Numbered from the stretch's first letter, positions 8,055 to 17,866 are shown. The stretch: DNA of 64,000 bases from Acidobacteriota bacterium (GCA_016208495.1 JACQXX010000064.1:40693-104692), one strand, 5' to 3'. Made by a program: numbers and translations. Notes: generated from the sequence alone by a model not told the origin.

Positions 8055-9785
8055 ATGCAGACTTTTTCCGAAAAAAGCAGTGCTCCCGCCCACTCCGCCC
8101 GATCTATCTTTGCTGACCCAACCAGGGACACCATCCAGGGATTCGGAATGGAACTGGAATCAACCCCACTGAGCCCGATTCACGCCAAATTGAACCAGAC
8201 TTCCAGTGCTGCGACTCAATTGAAACTCCAGGACCGTTTCAGCCAGAGCCCACGGCTGGTGGCACAAACCAAACTCGGAGAAAAGCTGGCGCAACGGAAA
8301 GCTCCGATTCAGGCCAAATGCGATATGTGCGAGGTTTCCGAATCAGAAGAAAAGCTCAAGAAACTCAAAAAAGAATCTGACCCTGGCGAAGACGAAGACG
8401 ATACCGTCATCCAGTCCAAAGCGACAGATAGCCCGACGTCACCGGAAACGCCAGTTCCAGTCGCGAATAACACAGGTCTTCCAGATACCCTCAAAACCGG
8501 TATCGAATCGCTTTCCGGTATATCGCTTGATGACGTCAATGTTCATTACAATTCGTCACAACCAGCCCAGTTGCAGGCGCTGGCGTATACCCAGGGAACG
8601 GACATCCACGTTGGCCCCGGGCAGGAACAGCATCTCGCCCACGAAGCGTGGCACGTTGTCCAGCAAAAACAGGGCCGGGTTCAGCCAACGACGCAACTGC
8701 AAGACGTAGCCATCAATGACGACTTTGGCCTGGAACGCGAAGCCGATGTGATGGGAGGGAAAGCCCTGCAAGCCAAAGCAGAAAGGGGATTAAAACTTCA
8801 TCCATCGGAAAACCAGACCGTAGCGGCGTCTTCAGTGGCACAGCTATTTGAAATGGAAACAGCAGACGGTACCTGGGATTTCAGCGACTATGCGATCCAG
8901 AACAAAGGATGGAGGGGGCTGACCGAACACACCTTAACGTATCGTCCAAAAGATGGGATTGGAGAAGACAAAATCGCGCTCATCCAGGTCGTCCAGTCCA
9001 ATATTGATGGTGAAATTATACATTTAGACAAAACCTCCGAAGCTCGAACCAGCCCCGAAACAGGGTTTCGAATTGATAACTTTACCGATTCGAATAATCC
9101 AATCTTTGGTGCGGCTTCTGCAAAATCCCTCACAGAGACCCCGATTCAGGATGATACCTACCAGATCGGAGGCAAACTTAACAAAGGAACATCCCGTCGA
9201 AAACAGGTTGTCACGCAAGAACCCTGGCGACTCGATAACCCAGGATTGGGGATAAAAGATCTCAACAAACAAAAGGCACTCAGCTTACCAATGGGGCAAA
9301 CCTTCATTACCGCCGCGTACAATCTGGCAACGGGTCAATACCTTGGATCCATTGCCTATGGCTGGGCTCAAGAACAAGACGGGGAACCTCAATTGTTAGA
9401 AATGACCTACACCACTGGCGGGGTTTCAGGTGTCTTTTTATCGGCTGTATCACAATGGAACAAAGGTAAAACCAAAGGGAATCAGAATCTCCAATTACCA
9501 GTACCTGAAGGCGTTAAAGTCCAATCATTTCAAAAGGAAGAAGACAATATTGTCGAAGATCTCGACGAAATCGAAGACAACCAGATGGAAATGGACGATA
9601 TGGAGATGGGCGGGCAGGAATTGAGCTTTGAGGAATGGATACAGCAACTACAACACTGGTTCTTCCAGGAATACGGTGCAAATCTTTCTGATTACCCGGA
9701 TGAACCCTATCAGCTTGAATATGAAGAAGGAATGTCTCCCCAGGACTTTTATGATCAGTACCTGGCAAACGGGAAAGCATTCTGA
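8055..9785 (+). CDS. eCIS cargo: leader + DUF4157 metallopeptidase-like domain + unknown acidic C-terminus
   Basis: 576 residues from ATG 8055 with GAGAGGA upstream. Residues about 51-80 hold the leader (ATQLKLQDRFSQSPR then AQTKL), followed by IQAKCDMC, matching the CDTC pair of the gene at 1478. A charged linker leads to DUF4157 at about 140-250, with HEAWH at 196-200. About 100 residues of this domain are nearly identical to the domain at 1478-3367, pointing to recent duplication or recombination. From about residue 265 (VAQLFEMET) a separate domain of about 220 residues follows that I do not recognise. It contains DKIALIQVVQS, a strand pattern seen after DUF4157 in other cargo. The tail (about 500-576) is very acidic. 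Probable effector; activity unknown. Confidence 0.8.
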   Translation: MQTFSEKSSAPAHSARSIFADPTRDTIQGFGMELESTPLSPIHAKLNQTSSAATQLKLQDRFSQSPRLVAQTKLGEKLAQRKAPIQAKCDMCEVSESEEKLKKLKKESDPGEDEDDTVIQSKATDSPTSPETPVPVANNTGLPDTLKTGIESLSGISLDDVNVHYNSSQPAQLQALAYTQGTDIHVGPGQEQHLAHEAWHVVQQKQGRVQPTTQLQDVAINDDFGLEREADVMGGKALQAKAERGLKLHPSENQTVAASSVAQLFEMETADGTWDFSDYAIQNKGWRGLTEHTLTYRPKDGIGEDKIALIQVVQSNIDGEIIHLDKTSEARTSPETGFRIDNFTDSNNPIFGAASAKSLTETPIQDDTYQIGGKLNKGTSRRKQVVTQEPWRLDNPGLGIKDLNKQKALSLPMGQTFITAAYNLATGQYLGSIAYGWAQEQDGEPQLLEMTYTTGGVSGVFLSAVSQWNKGKTKGNQNLQLPVPEGVKVQSFQKEEDNIVEDLDEIEDNQMEMDDMEMGGQELSFEEWIQQLQHWFFQEYGANLSDYPDEPYQLEYEEGMSPQDFYDQYLANGKAF

Positions 9786-9816
9786 CCTGAACCCTGAACC
9801 CTGAACCCTGAACCCT
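9786..9816 (+). repeat. CCCTGAA heptamer array between cargo and baseplate genes
   Basis: Four tandem CCCTGAA-type units start right after the cargo stop codon and end 6 bases before ATG 9823. No Shine-Dalgarno is left in front of that start. C-rich in the sense of the downstream gene, like the other pre-start arrays in the window. Confidence 0.95.
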
Positions 9817-9822
9817 CAAAAT

Positions 9823-12315
9823 ATGGCTGAACCACTGACGATCAATCCGACACCGCCGCTCAATAAAGGGCTTGACTATGCTTACCTGAAAACCACGGGT
9901 ATTGAACTCGTGCAACAATTGTCAGGCAATATCTGGACTGATTATAACGAGCACGATCCAGGGGTGACCACGCTTGAGCAGCTTTGTTATGCCTTGACGG
10001 AACTGTCGTATCGGGCTGAATTTCCAATGGCGGACCTTCTGACCAATCGAAACGGCTCGATCAACTCGCGTCAGCAGGCGCTGTTTATTCCGAAGCGAAT
10101 CCTACCCTGTAACCCGGTGACGAATAATGACTTCCGAAAAATCCTGCTTGACCGTGTTCCAGAGCTTGCCAACATCTGGTTGATTCCACATCAGGCCAAA
10201 ATTGCCAGAAAGCAGGTCAACGGCCTGTATGACGTCTATGGGTACGCACCTTCGACCCATCACCACTGTGAGAATGAGGATGAGCCCGCCCGGCAACATG
10301 TGAAAAATCGGGTCCGGCAGGTGTACAACCGGTTTCGAAGCCTCTGTGAAGACCTCCGAAAGATCACTCTGTTGCAGCCACTCAAAACAGTGGTTTCTGG
10401 AATAGTCACCATCAATGAAAGCCGAACTCCGGAAGCAATCCTGGCTGGCATCTTTTTCAACTTAGGCAATTTTCTGGCGCCGGAAATCCCACGCACATCG
10501 CTCAAATCTCTGGTTCGTCAGGGCGTTCCAACCGATCAAATTTTTAACGGCCCGTTGCTCTACGAAGGCTTCATTGACGACGCCCAGTTGCAGCCCAAAC
10601 CTACGGTCATCAAAGGACAGGACGTGGTGCGGGTCATCGCCAATTGTCCAGGGGTTTCAAGCGTGAAAGATGTCACCATCCGCGTCGAGCCCCCAGGAAA
10701 AACCATCACCGCCCAGGGTTCGATTGACATTCCAATGCGGGACATCCCCGACCTTGACACCTCACCCAATACCCGGCGCGGAGGGTTTTCAATTCGGTTA
10801 TTCAAAAACGGTGTTGAGTACTTCCCAGACCCAACGCGGGTCAAACGCGAATTAAAGAAACTCTGGGCTGAATATCGCCGAAGGTATCCGCTGCAACCTG
10901 AGTACGAAGAACTGTTTGGCTTCCCAAAAGGGCAATTTCGTGACCTGGAGCAGTATTATTCGATCCAGAATCAGTATCCGAATGTCTATGGCATCAGCGA
11001 ATATGGATTGCCTTCAGCGGCTTCGGAGGTTCGGCGCGGACAGGCCAAACAACTCAAAGGCTATCTGCTGGTTTTTGAACAACTGCTGGCAGATTACTTT
11101 TCGCAACTGGCTCAAGCCAAAGACCTTTTTTCAACCCGTTCGGATCTGGACGCCACGTATTTTTTTCAGTACCTGATCAAATCAGTCCCCAACGTCAAAC
11201 CGTTGCTGGGCGAAGAATACTTCACTGGATTGCCTGAATTGATTGCCAGCCAGGATCCAGTGATGGAACGCCGCAATCGATTTCTTGACTTCCTGCTGGC
11301 CCTTTTTGCTGAACGACTTGATGCGGATTCCATCATTGATTCAACCAACCCGAATCAGGAAGCCAGCCCTTCCGGCGAACAATTGCTCCAGGCCAAACTG
11401 GCGTTGCTCCAGCATCTGGTGACCAGCACCCAAAAGCGTGGAAGCGGATTTGATTACCTGGCGCCGCCGCTGCCGCGCAACATTGCTGGGATGGAAATCA
11501 AATGCCGGATTCAGCTTGGAATGGAGGTTTACCCCGAACGCCCATTGATTGACATCCTTGAAGAACAGGCCCTGGAACTGGTTGAAACTGAGGCCAAAGC
11601 CACCGTAGGCCGGAGCATGAGCCGTCATTCCGATCATATTTCCGAACACTTTACCGGTGTCACGGCCCCAACCGAAGCCGAGACGTCTTCCCAAATGCCG
11701 CCCTTGCTGCGCGGCCAATCGTTTACCGAAGACTTCCTGCACGCCGCCAGCGAGCACGCCAGCTTTCGAACCGGCATCTTGCCCGGAGATACTTCAACCG
11801 CCGTGGTGTGCAAGTCTCCGAATGAAAAAAACTGGCGACTGGTCGGGAAATACAGCGACCCGGAGACCGCCCAGGCCAGCGTAACGGCTCTGGTCAATCT
11901 GGTGCAAAAACTGCGGCGATTTAGCCAGCAACTGTACATCATCGAACATACCTTGCTGCGCTTTGGTCGTGCCGACCGAAAAACACCTCCGGCTTCAACC
12001 AGCCAGGAAGTCGAACGTGAAAGCCCGCGAGACCCACAGCCATTTCACTACAGTTTTACCATCACGGCGGTGCTGTGCCTTCCGAATTGCGGACCGGATT
12101 CTGAGAATTATCAAGATCAGGTCCGTGAAATCATTCGTCAAAACACGCCGTCACACATCCTGGATCAATATTGCTTTCTGAAACCCTGGCAACTGTACCG
12201 GTTTGAAGCGCTGTACTGGGCGTGGCGACAGGCGCTCGAACAAGAAAATCTGTGGAAACTGATTGTTGCCTCAAACCGGCTGACGCGGTTTTTGGAAAAG
12301 CATACACAATTTTAA
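9823..12315 (+). CDS. eCIS baseplate J-like (gp6/Afp11-12 type) protein
   Basis: 830 residues. The N-terminus contains WTDYNEHDPGVTTLEQLCYAL, the hallmark of contractile-injection baseplate J/gp6-like wedge proteins (usual form W-T-D-Y-N-x-H-D-P-G-x-T-L-L-E). The rest is a long mixed protein with no catalytic motif and no signal peptide, as expected for a cytoplasmically assembled wedge component. It may cover roles that are split between two proteins in the Afp/PVC systems; that is inference. It precedes the tape-measure and ATPase genes, the usual distal order in eCIS loci. The start is ATG 9823; it lacks a Shine-Dalgarno because a heptamer array runs up to it. No other in-frame start nearby gives a better context. 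Confidence 0.8.
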   Translation: MAEPLTINPTPPLNKGLDYAYLKTTGIELVQQLSGNIWTDYNEHDPGVTTLEQLCYALTELSYRAEFPMADLLTNRNGSINSRQQALFIPKRILPCNPVTNNDFRKILLDRVPELANIWLIPHQAKIARKQVNGLYDVYGYAPSTHHHCENEDEPARQHVKNRVRQVYNRFRSLCEDLRKITLLQPLKTVVSGIVTINESRTPEAILAGIFFNLGNFLAPEIPRTSLKSLVRQGVPTDQIFNGPLLYEGFIDDAQLQPKPTVIKGQDVVRVIANCPGVSSVKDVTIRVEPPGKTITAQGSIDIPMRDIPDLDTSPNTRRGGFSIRLFKNGVEYFPDPTRVKRELKKLWAEYRRRYPLQPEYEELFGFPKGQFRDLEQYYSIQNQYPNVYGISEYGLPSAASEVRRGQAKQLKGYLLVFEQLLADYFSQLAQAKDLFSTRSDLDATYFFQYLIKSVPNVKPLLGEEYFTGLPELIASQDPVMERRNRFLDFLLALFAERLDADSIIDSTNPNQEASPSGEQLLQAKLALLQHLVTSTQKRGSGFDYLAPPLPRNIAGMEIKCRIQLGMEVYPERPLIDILEEQALELVETEAKATVGRSMSRHSDHISEHFTGVTAPTEAETSSQMPPLLRGQSFTEDFLHAASEHASFRTGILPGDTSTAVVCKSPNEKNWRLVGKYSDPETAQASVTALVNLVQKLRRFSQQLYIIEHTLLRFGRADRKTPPASTSQEVERESPRDPQPFHYSFTITAVLCLPNCGPDSENYQDQVREIIRQNTPSHILDQYCFLKPWQLYRFEALYWAWRQALEQENLWKLIVASNRLTRFLEKHTQF

Positions 12316-12316
12316 A

Positions 12317-12360
12317 AGAGAGAAAGCGGCGTCAAGCCGCCGCACTCCGACGCACTCCAA
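12317..12360 (+). repeat. REP-like hairpin and CGCACTCC direct repeat before tape-measure gene
   Basis: GCGGC at 12326-12330 pairs with GCCGC at 12336-12340 around GTCAA, followed by two CGCACTCC copies (12341-12348, 12351-12358). The second copy ends 2 bases before ATG 12361. It resembles a repetitive extragenic palindrome half-element. No Shine-Dalgarno is visible. Confidence 0.6.
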
Positions 12361-15300
12361 ATGCACCACTCACTTCGCAAACAAACCTTTGAAATCGAGG
12401 CCGCCAACGAACAACTCGCGATGGCGCTCCAATCCAGCCTGGGCGACATCAATCGGCGGTCGCTGGTTCCGGTCATCGAACGCGTCCTCAATGAAGTCTC
12501 AATCCCAGGCCAGACCATCAAGATTTCAAAGGTCAAGGTTGACCTGGGTACGATTCCATTTCAACAACTTGAGGAAACGGCGGCTAAACGGCTGTATCAC
12601 GAACTCCTGCGGGCACTGACGGATGCCATTGCCGACATTACCCAAAACCCAACGCCGGAAAATCGAACCCGATCCGAAAAAGAAAGCCTGTTGGGACAGG
12701 TTGAACACTTCCTGGTTCAAGGCACACTTCCATTTGGGTCCACCGGGGCAGGTCAATTTTCATTTGAACGACAGGTACTTCACCTGGCTGAAACCAACCC
12801 TGAAGGACTGGTCGAACTGGTCAAAACCCATAGCCATCAGCGGTATGTCATCGAACGGCTCCTGTACCAGCTTGGTGAGGCTGCCCTACGCCGGCTGCTC
12901 TTTTTGCTGGAGCCGGAACACGCAGCGTTGATTCTCGCTTATATGGTGAACCTTCAGGCCGTCCACGAGATCCAACCGGTGCTGGCGCTGAACAAAAAGC
13001 AATTTTCGCATCTCTTGTGGGTGCTGGTACTTGGCTATCTCGCCCAGGAGCACGGGTCACAGTTTAACCGCAAAAGCTTTGTCAAATCCGTGCTCGAAAG
13101 CATGGCCGAAAGCGAAGGGCTCAATTTTCTCCATATTCTGATCACACTCCATTTTGGGTTGCAGCAAACCGAGAAAGACCTTTCGCCAAAGACGTCGCTG
13201 CCAGCCGTGATTGGCGAACTCATTCATGAATTCCAATCGAGTATTCAGAGCATGCTTGAAAGCGCTCCTCCGCAATCCATTCCACCTGAAGCCATCAAAC
13301 ATTTTCACCTTGAGTTATCCAGAACGCTCGGCACATCTGGTCAGGAATCAGTGGAAATAAAACCAGAACATGTTTTAGATCAGGGACATAACCAGGAAAT
13401 CTGGCAACTGGTTGAAAGTTATCTTGTATATGGGGCACTCCCCTTCGGCACCAGGCCAGAGCCCCCTGTTTCATTTGAAATGCTGGTGCTGAAACTGGCG
13501 GAAACACTTCCTCAGCGGTTTGTGACCTTGATTCAAACCTATGGTCAGCATCGTCAGATTCTTGAGCGGCTGGTTCTGCGCCTTGATGAAGCAGCACTCC
13601 GGCGAATATTGCAGCTCCTTGAACCCGAACATGCGGCGTTGATACTGGCCTACCTGCTTAATCTTCGGGAAGTCCATCGGGTCCAGCCGGTGTTGCCATT
13701 GGGTGATATCCAGTTTTCCAACCTGCTCTGGTTGCTGGTGCTGTCATATCTGGTTCAGGAACGCGGTTCGCAATTTAACCGCAAGACCTTTGTCAAAACC
13801 CTGCTTGAAGGCATGTCAGAACGCGAAGGACTCGATTTTCTCCAGATTCTGACCACACTGAGCCTTGGCCTCCAACAAACTGAGAAAGTGCTCTCGCCGA
13901 AATCTTCGCTCCCAGCCATCATTCGCGAGTTAGTGAATGACTTTCAAAAAAGCGAATTGAATGAGACAGTTACATCCTCAACCAAACCGGCATTGGAAAG
14001 AAGGGTTGAGACCGGTACTCAGCGCGGCTGGCTCAATACCTATGACTGGATGGATGCCGTTCGCTATTTCCTCAAATATGGGGTTTTGCCCTGGAGCGAA
14101 CGACTGCGAAATCTGAATGTGACGGTGGCGGAGGTGTTTCAATCACTCACTCGATTGACGGCAATTCAAATCAGGCAGGTCCTTCAGGTTTTTCCAGGTG
14201 AGCCGGTAGCCGGAATCCGGCACCTGGTGGAATACCTCACTGAAGCACAGGTGGTGCAACTGATTCGAATACTGCTTCCACAACTTCAACAGGCAGACCA
14301 TCCGCTGGCTGAATCGCTGGTTTTTTTTGCCGGGCAAACCTCAGACAAAACAACATTTTACAGCCGACTTCTGATTGCCATTCTGGAAAACCAGCCGCTT
14401 GATTTTGAACAGTTTGCAAGTGATGAAACGGCTTCGTTTCAGCAACCGTCAACAACGACCAAACCACATCAGTGGCCGCCGCATCAGCTTAAATCCCAGA
14501 TTGTTTCGTGGTTGAGTGCTGGGGATTTCAAGCCTGATCCGCGATTCCCGCTGGTTGATTTATTTGAGGCGCTCTTTCGGTTCCATCCCGGTCAGGCCAG
14601 TCATTTTCTTGAGAAACTTCAGCGGATTCCCGGATTTGGCGAAAAAATCGCTCACCAGTGCACCGGTGAAGACGGTGTTCGACTGGTTGAATTATTCCAT
14701 TCGGAGCAATCCACGACGCTCAATCTCTGGCTGAAGATCTTGACCCGGATTCCAGCCTCGACCTGGCCGCTTCCGAACGCCCAGCGGGTGCAGGTATTTC
14801 TTGGTCAGGTCCTGGCCTTGAAGAAAGGAACACCGCTCACCAGAGCCTTTTTCCTCCGGCTGCTAAGGCGATTGTTTGGATTTCCGCTCCCACCTGAGAT
14901 TGTCCAATTCTTTCTGGATGAACTCGATACGTGGGGTTCCAAAGGGAAAATGCCGGCAGCCGTGGTTGCCGCCTTTCGCGAAGCACTCGCCCTGATCAAT
15001 GAAGGCAATCAAGTCAGTGATATTCTGCCGGCTCTGTTTGAACCAGCCACCTCGGCTTCGGTTGAAGCGATCCAGTTTCAAATTGCAGTGCAAACTTATT
15101 TGCTCGGCGAGGACTTTCCGACTGAATTTGTCAGTGCCAGTCCAGAGGCGGATTTTCAACCGATGGAACGAGACGAGCTGCACCACCGGGCACTTGTGTT
15201 CCTGGAGAAATTTCCCGAAGCGGCACATTCCGCCGTCAGTCGCCATCTTTCATCGCCTGAAAAACGCGAGTACTGGGTCAAATCGCTCCCAGAATCAGCT

Positions 15301-16341
15301 CTTGTCCGGCTGGTCTATTTGTTTGAGCCAGTGCAATGTCGCAGCCTGATTGATGCGGCTGAAGTATTATTTTCAGCCTGGATCGAAGTCGCCCCGCCAA
15401 ATAGTCCAATGTTGTCAGGACGGCCTTTATTTTGGCGGTTTCTGCTTGAATTTCTGGCTGAAACCACCAGTTCGACCCGCTCAGTCAAGCGGATGGTGAC
15501 AATGTACTTTAAGTTCTTTGCCCGGCAGCTTTTTGCAACGATCCCTGGAAGTGTTGAGAGTATTTCAGTTGGAAGGGAATTGCTCAACCAGGCGCGACAC
15601 CGGGCAAGCGTCAAAGGCCACGCCGGGTTGCGAGCAATCTTTCAAACAGATGAAAAATTGCTGCTTACGATTTGGGAAGCCACACTTGGCGCCGGGGAGA
15701 GCCAGGACCGGCCCGAACCGGAACGTGAACCCAAACCCGCCTCGGCTCAAACAGCCACGTCCACCCGGAAAATCCGAGGAAAAACAGCGTTTGGTCTCCC
15801 CACCACTTCAGAAGTGATTGCCATTGGCGAGCCAATTTATATTTCGAATGCCGGTCTGGTGCTCACCGCCCCATTCCTGCCTTTTTTGTTTCAAAATCTG
15901 GATCTCCTTACCCAGGATGACAAAGGAAAGATGTCGTTTCGGGATAGGGAAGCCATCACCCGAGGCGTGCATTTATTGCAATACCTGGTTGACGGCAGCA
16001 CGGCAACCCCGGAACCGCTGCTGGTCCTGAATAAGATCCTGTGTGGTGTGCCGGTTCCAACCCCCATCGAACAAATATACACACCCACGGAAAAAGAACT
16101 GGAGATGTGTGACACGCTGCTGAAATCCATCATTGCCAACTGGAAAATCATTTCCAATACTTCGGTTGCCGGATTGCAGGAAACGTTTCTCCGACGGGAA
16201 GGAAAGCTGGAACGTGCGGCTGACCGCTGGACGCTCCATATTCAGCGCAAAACGGTGGATATTCTGGTTGATCAACTGCCGTGGGGCATTTCAGTTGTCT
16301 TTCATCGCTGGATGGAACAGCCGGTGTATGTGACGTGGTGA
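12361..16341 (+). CDS. Contractile injection system tape measure protein (CIS_TMP family)
   Basis: 1326 residues, 45 bases after the baseplate gene. The N-terminus (SIPGQTIKISKVKVDLGTI) and the C-terminus (IYISNAGLVLTAPFLPFLF, LLQYLVDG, LNKILCG, TFLRREGKL, DQLPWGISV, then a Trp end) match the conserved ends of the eCIS tape-measure family, which sets sheath/tube length. The middle contains two long direct copies, at about residues 116-310 and 350-545. They share LPFG, HRQILERL/HQRYVIERL, LEPEHAALILAY, GSQFNRK, GLQQTEK and LSPK. A weaker third copy starts near 560 (YFLKYGVLPW). Such duplication would lengthen the ruler. Cytoplasmic assembly factor; no signal peptide. The start codon has no Shine-Dalgarno. 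Confidence 0.9.
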   Translation: MHHSLRKQTFEIEAANEQLAMALQSSLGDINRRSLVPVIERVLNEVSIPGQTIKISKVKVDLGTIPFQQLEETAAKRLYHELLRALTDAIADITQNPTPENRTRSEKESLLGQVEHFLVQGTLPFGSTGAGQFSFERQVLHLAETNPEGLVELVKTHSHQRYVIERLLYQLGEAALRRLLFLLEPEHAALILAYMVNLQAVHEIQPVLALNKKQFSHLLWVLVLGYLAQEHGSQFNRKSFVKSVLESMAESEGLNFLHILITLHFGLQQTEKDLSPKTSLPAVIGELIHEFQSSIQSMLESAPPQSIPPEAIKHFHLELSRTLGTSGQESVEIKPEHVLDQGHNQEIWQLVESYLVYGALPFGTRPEPPVSFEMLVLKLAETLPQRFVTLIQTYGQHRQILERLVLRLDEAALRRILQLLEPEHAALILAYLLNLREVHRVQPVLPLGDIQFSNLLWLLVLSYLVQERGSQFNRKTFVKTLLEGMSEREGLDFLQILTTLSLGLQQTEKVLSPKSSLPAIIRELVNDFQKSELNETVTSSTKPALERRVETGTQRGWLNTYDWMDAVRYFLKYGVLPWSERLRNLNVTVAEVFQSLTRLTAIQIRQVLQVFPGEPVAGIRHLVEYLTEAQVVQLIRILLPQLQQADHPLAESLVFFAGQTSDKTTFYSRLLIAILENQPLDFEQFASDETASFQQPSTTTKPHQWPPHQLKSQIVSWLSAGDFKPDPRFPLVDLFEALFRFHPGQASHFLEKLQRIPGFGEKIAHQCTGEDGVRLVELFHSEQSTTLNLWLKILTRIPASTWPLPNAQRVQVFLGQVLALKKGTPLTRAFFLRLLRRLFGFPLPPEIVQFFLDELDTWGSKGKMPAAVVAAFREALALINEGNQVSDILPALFEPATSASVEAIQFQIAVQTYLLGEDFPTEFVSASPEADFQPMERDELHHRALVFLEKFPEAAHSAVSRHLSSPEKREYWVKSLPESALVRLVYLFEPVQCRSLIDAAEVLFSAWIEVAPPNSPMLSGRPLFWRFLLEFLAETTSSTRSVKRMVTMYFKFFARQLFATIPGSVESISVGRELLNQARHRASVKGHAGLRAIFQTDEKLLLTIWEATLGAGESQDRPEPEREPKPASAQTATSTRKIRGKTAFGLPTTSEVIAIGEPIYISNAGLVLTAPFLPFLFQNLDLLTQDDKGKMSFRDREAITRGVHLLQYLVDGSTATPEPLLVLNKILCGVPVPTPIEQIYTPTEKELEMCDTLLKSIIANWKIISNTSVAGLQETFLRREGKLERAADRWTLHIQRKTVDILVDQLPWGISVVFHRWMEQPVYVTW

Positions 16342-16349
16342 CAAGAATG

Positions 16350-16484
16350 AGGGTTCAGGGTTCGGGGTTCGGGGAAAACAACGAAAAAGACGAAAAGGAC
16401 AAAAAGGACAAAAAGGACTTAAATTCGAAAACCCCGAACCCCGAACCCCGAACCCCGAACCCCGAACCCCGAACCCCGAACCCT
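16350..16484 (+). repeat. Inverted GGGTTCG / CCCGAAC arrays with GGACAAAAA units between
   Basis: A G-rich arm (16350-16374) begins 8 bases after the tape-measure stop. A C-rich arm of about seven CCCGAAC units (16431-16484) ends at ATG 16485. Between them lie GGACAAAAA-type nonamers (16397-16418). The arms are reverse complements, so the transcript could fold into a long hairpin between the two genes. Confidence 0.95.
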
Positions 16485-17852
16485 ATGAATCCAGAAACCC
16501 TTCTCGCCAACGCCCACTGTATTCAGGCCGAAATTGCCTGGTTTCGGGAACTCCTGGAACAACGGCTCTTGCTGCACGCCGAAGAAAAATCAAATGGTGA
16601 TTTGCTTTCTGATCTACCGCCGCCGGTTTTGACTGAAAACCAGTCCCCCTATGCGGAAACAATCCAGCGATTTGAAATGGGAGCGGCTGAGCGGCTGGTG
16701 TTGATCCTGAGTTTTATTCCGCATATCAAACCCGGAATCCTGGATCCGTTTTTTATCCAGAATCAATCGGTGCAGCGACGGTTTACCGAATTCGGCGGGA
16801 TGGTTGGAATGGCTCACGGGGGGTTTCTTCCAACCGGTGAAACCGCCATGTTTTTGCTGGCCGGAGATAACATCCCCATCCGTCTGAAATACCATTATCT
16901 CTTTCACCATGAACATTTTCTGTATGCACACCAGATTCTCCACCTTGACCATCGGCATCAGGAAGAACCGCTGCTCTCATCGGCCTTGCGAATGACTCCC
17001 GTCTATCTGGAGCGGCTTACAACCGGTGGAACCTACCATCCGCCGCTAAGTCAGGAATTTCCGGCTCAACTGATTACCACGCCCTATGGGTGGGAAGACC
17101 TGGTTTTGGAAACTGGAACCCGGCAGGAAATTGATGACATCGTGACCTGGATCACGCATCAAGACACGTTACTCAATGAATGGCAGCTCCGGGATCGGCT
17201 CAAATCCGGGTTTCGGTCCTTGTTTTACGGACCACCGGGAACGGGGAAAACCCTGACGGCCAGCCTGCTCGGGAAAGCGACTGGATTGCCGGTGTATCGG
17301 GTTGATTTGTCAAAAGTGGTGTCAAAATACATCGGCGAAACCGAGAAGAATCTGGCCAGTTTGTTTGACCACGCCCAACACCAGAACTGGATTTTGTTCT
17401 TTGACGAAGCAGATTCGCTGTTTGGAAAACGAACCGAATCACGCAACGCCAACGACCGGGCGGCCAATCAGCAAATTTCCTACCTGTTGCAGCGCATCGA
17501 AGACTTCCCCGGAATCGCCATCCTGGCCACCAATATGCGATTTCACCTTGATGAAGCGTTTGCCCGCCGGTTTCAGTCAGTGGTTCATTTTCCAATGCCC
17601 GGCTATCAACAACGCCTGCGCCTGTGGGAAGATAATTTCAAAAACAAGCCGTACCCGTTGGCGGCAGACGTCAATTTCTCCCGACTGGCCCGTGAGTATG
17701 AACTTTCAGGTGGGAGCATCATCAATGTGCTGCGGTATGCCTGTTTAAAAGCTGTCGTGCGGACTCCGCCAATGATTTATTTCCAGGATTTGCTGTCAGG
17801 CATCAGCCGCGAGCTGCATAAGGAAGGGAAGTCATTGCAGCATCAACACTAA
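16485..17852 (+). CDS. eCIS AAA+ ATPase (Afp15/Pvc15 type)
   Basis: 455 residues from ATG 16485. Longer in-frame readings exist but only translate the upstream repeat array and overlap the tape-measure gene. The first 200 residues form the N-terminal helical domain typical of eCIS ATPases. The AAA core has Walker A GPPGTGKT at 249-256 (Lys255), Walker B WILFFDEADSLFGKR with Asp307 and Glu308, sensor-1 ATN, and the arginine finger in AFARRFQ. Afp15-type ATPases act in the cytoplasm during assembly or cargo loading of the particle. It is the last gene of the eCIS locus here: the next gene is convergent, with only 14 bases between stops. No Pvc16-like cap gene follows. Confidence 0.9.
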   Translation: MNPETLLANAHCIQAEIAWFRELLEQRLLLHAEEKSNGDLLSDLPPPVLTENQSPYAETIQRFEMGAAERLVLILSFIPHIKPGILDPFFIQNQSVQRRFTEFGGMVGMAHGGFLPTGETAMFLLAGDNIPIRLKYHYLFHHEHFLYAHQILHLDHRHQEEPLLSSALRMTPVYLERLTTGGTYHPPLSQEFPAQLITTPYGWEDLVLETGTRQEIDDIVTWITHQDTLLNEWQLRDRLKSGFRSLFYGPPGTGKTLTASLLGKATGLPVYRVDLSKVVSKYIGETEKNLASLFDHAQHQNWILFFDEADSLFGKRTESRNANDRAANQQISYLLQRIEDFPGIAILATNMRFHLDEAFARRFQSVVHFPMPGYQQRLRLWEDNFKNKPYPLAADVNFSRLAREYELSGGSIINVLRYACLKAVVRTPPMIYFQDLLSGISRELHKEGKSLQHQH

Positions 17853-17866
17853 AGTCATCAAGATTG

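Noticed and set aside
16281..16484. N-terminal extension of the eCIS ATPase across the repeat array
   Set aside because: It overlaps the tape-measure gene and would translate NPEPRTP-type repeats that do not belong to the ATPase family; ATG 16485 gives the normal N-terminus.
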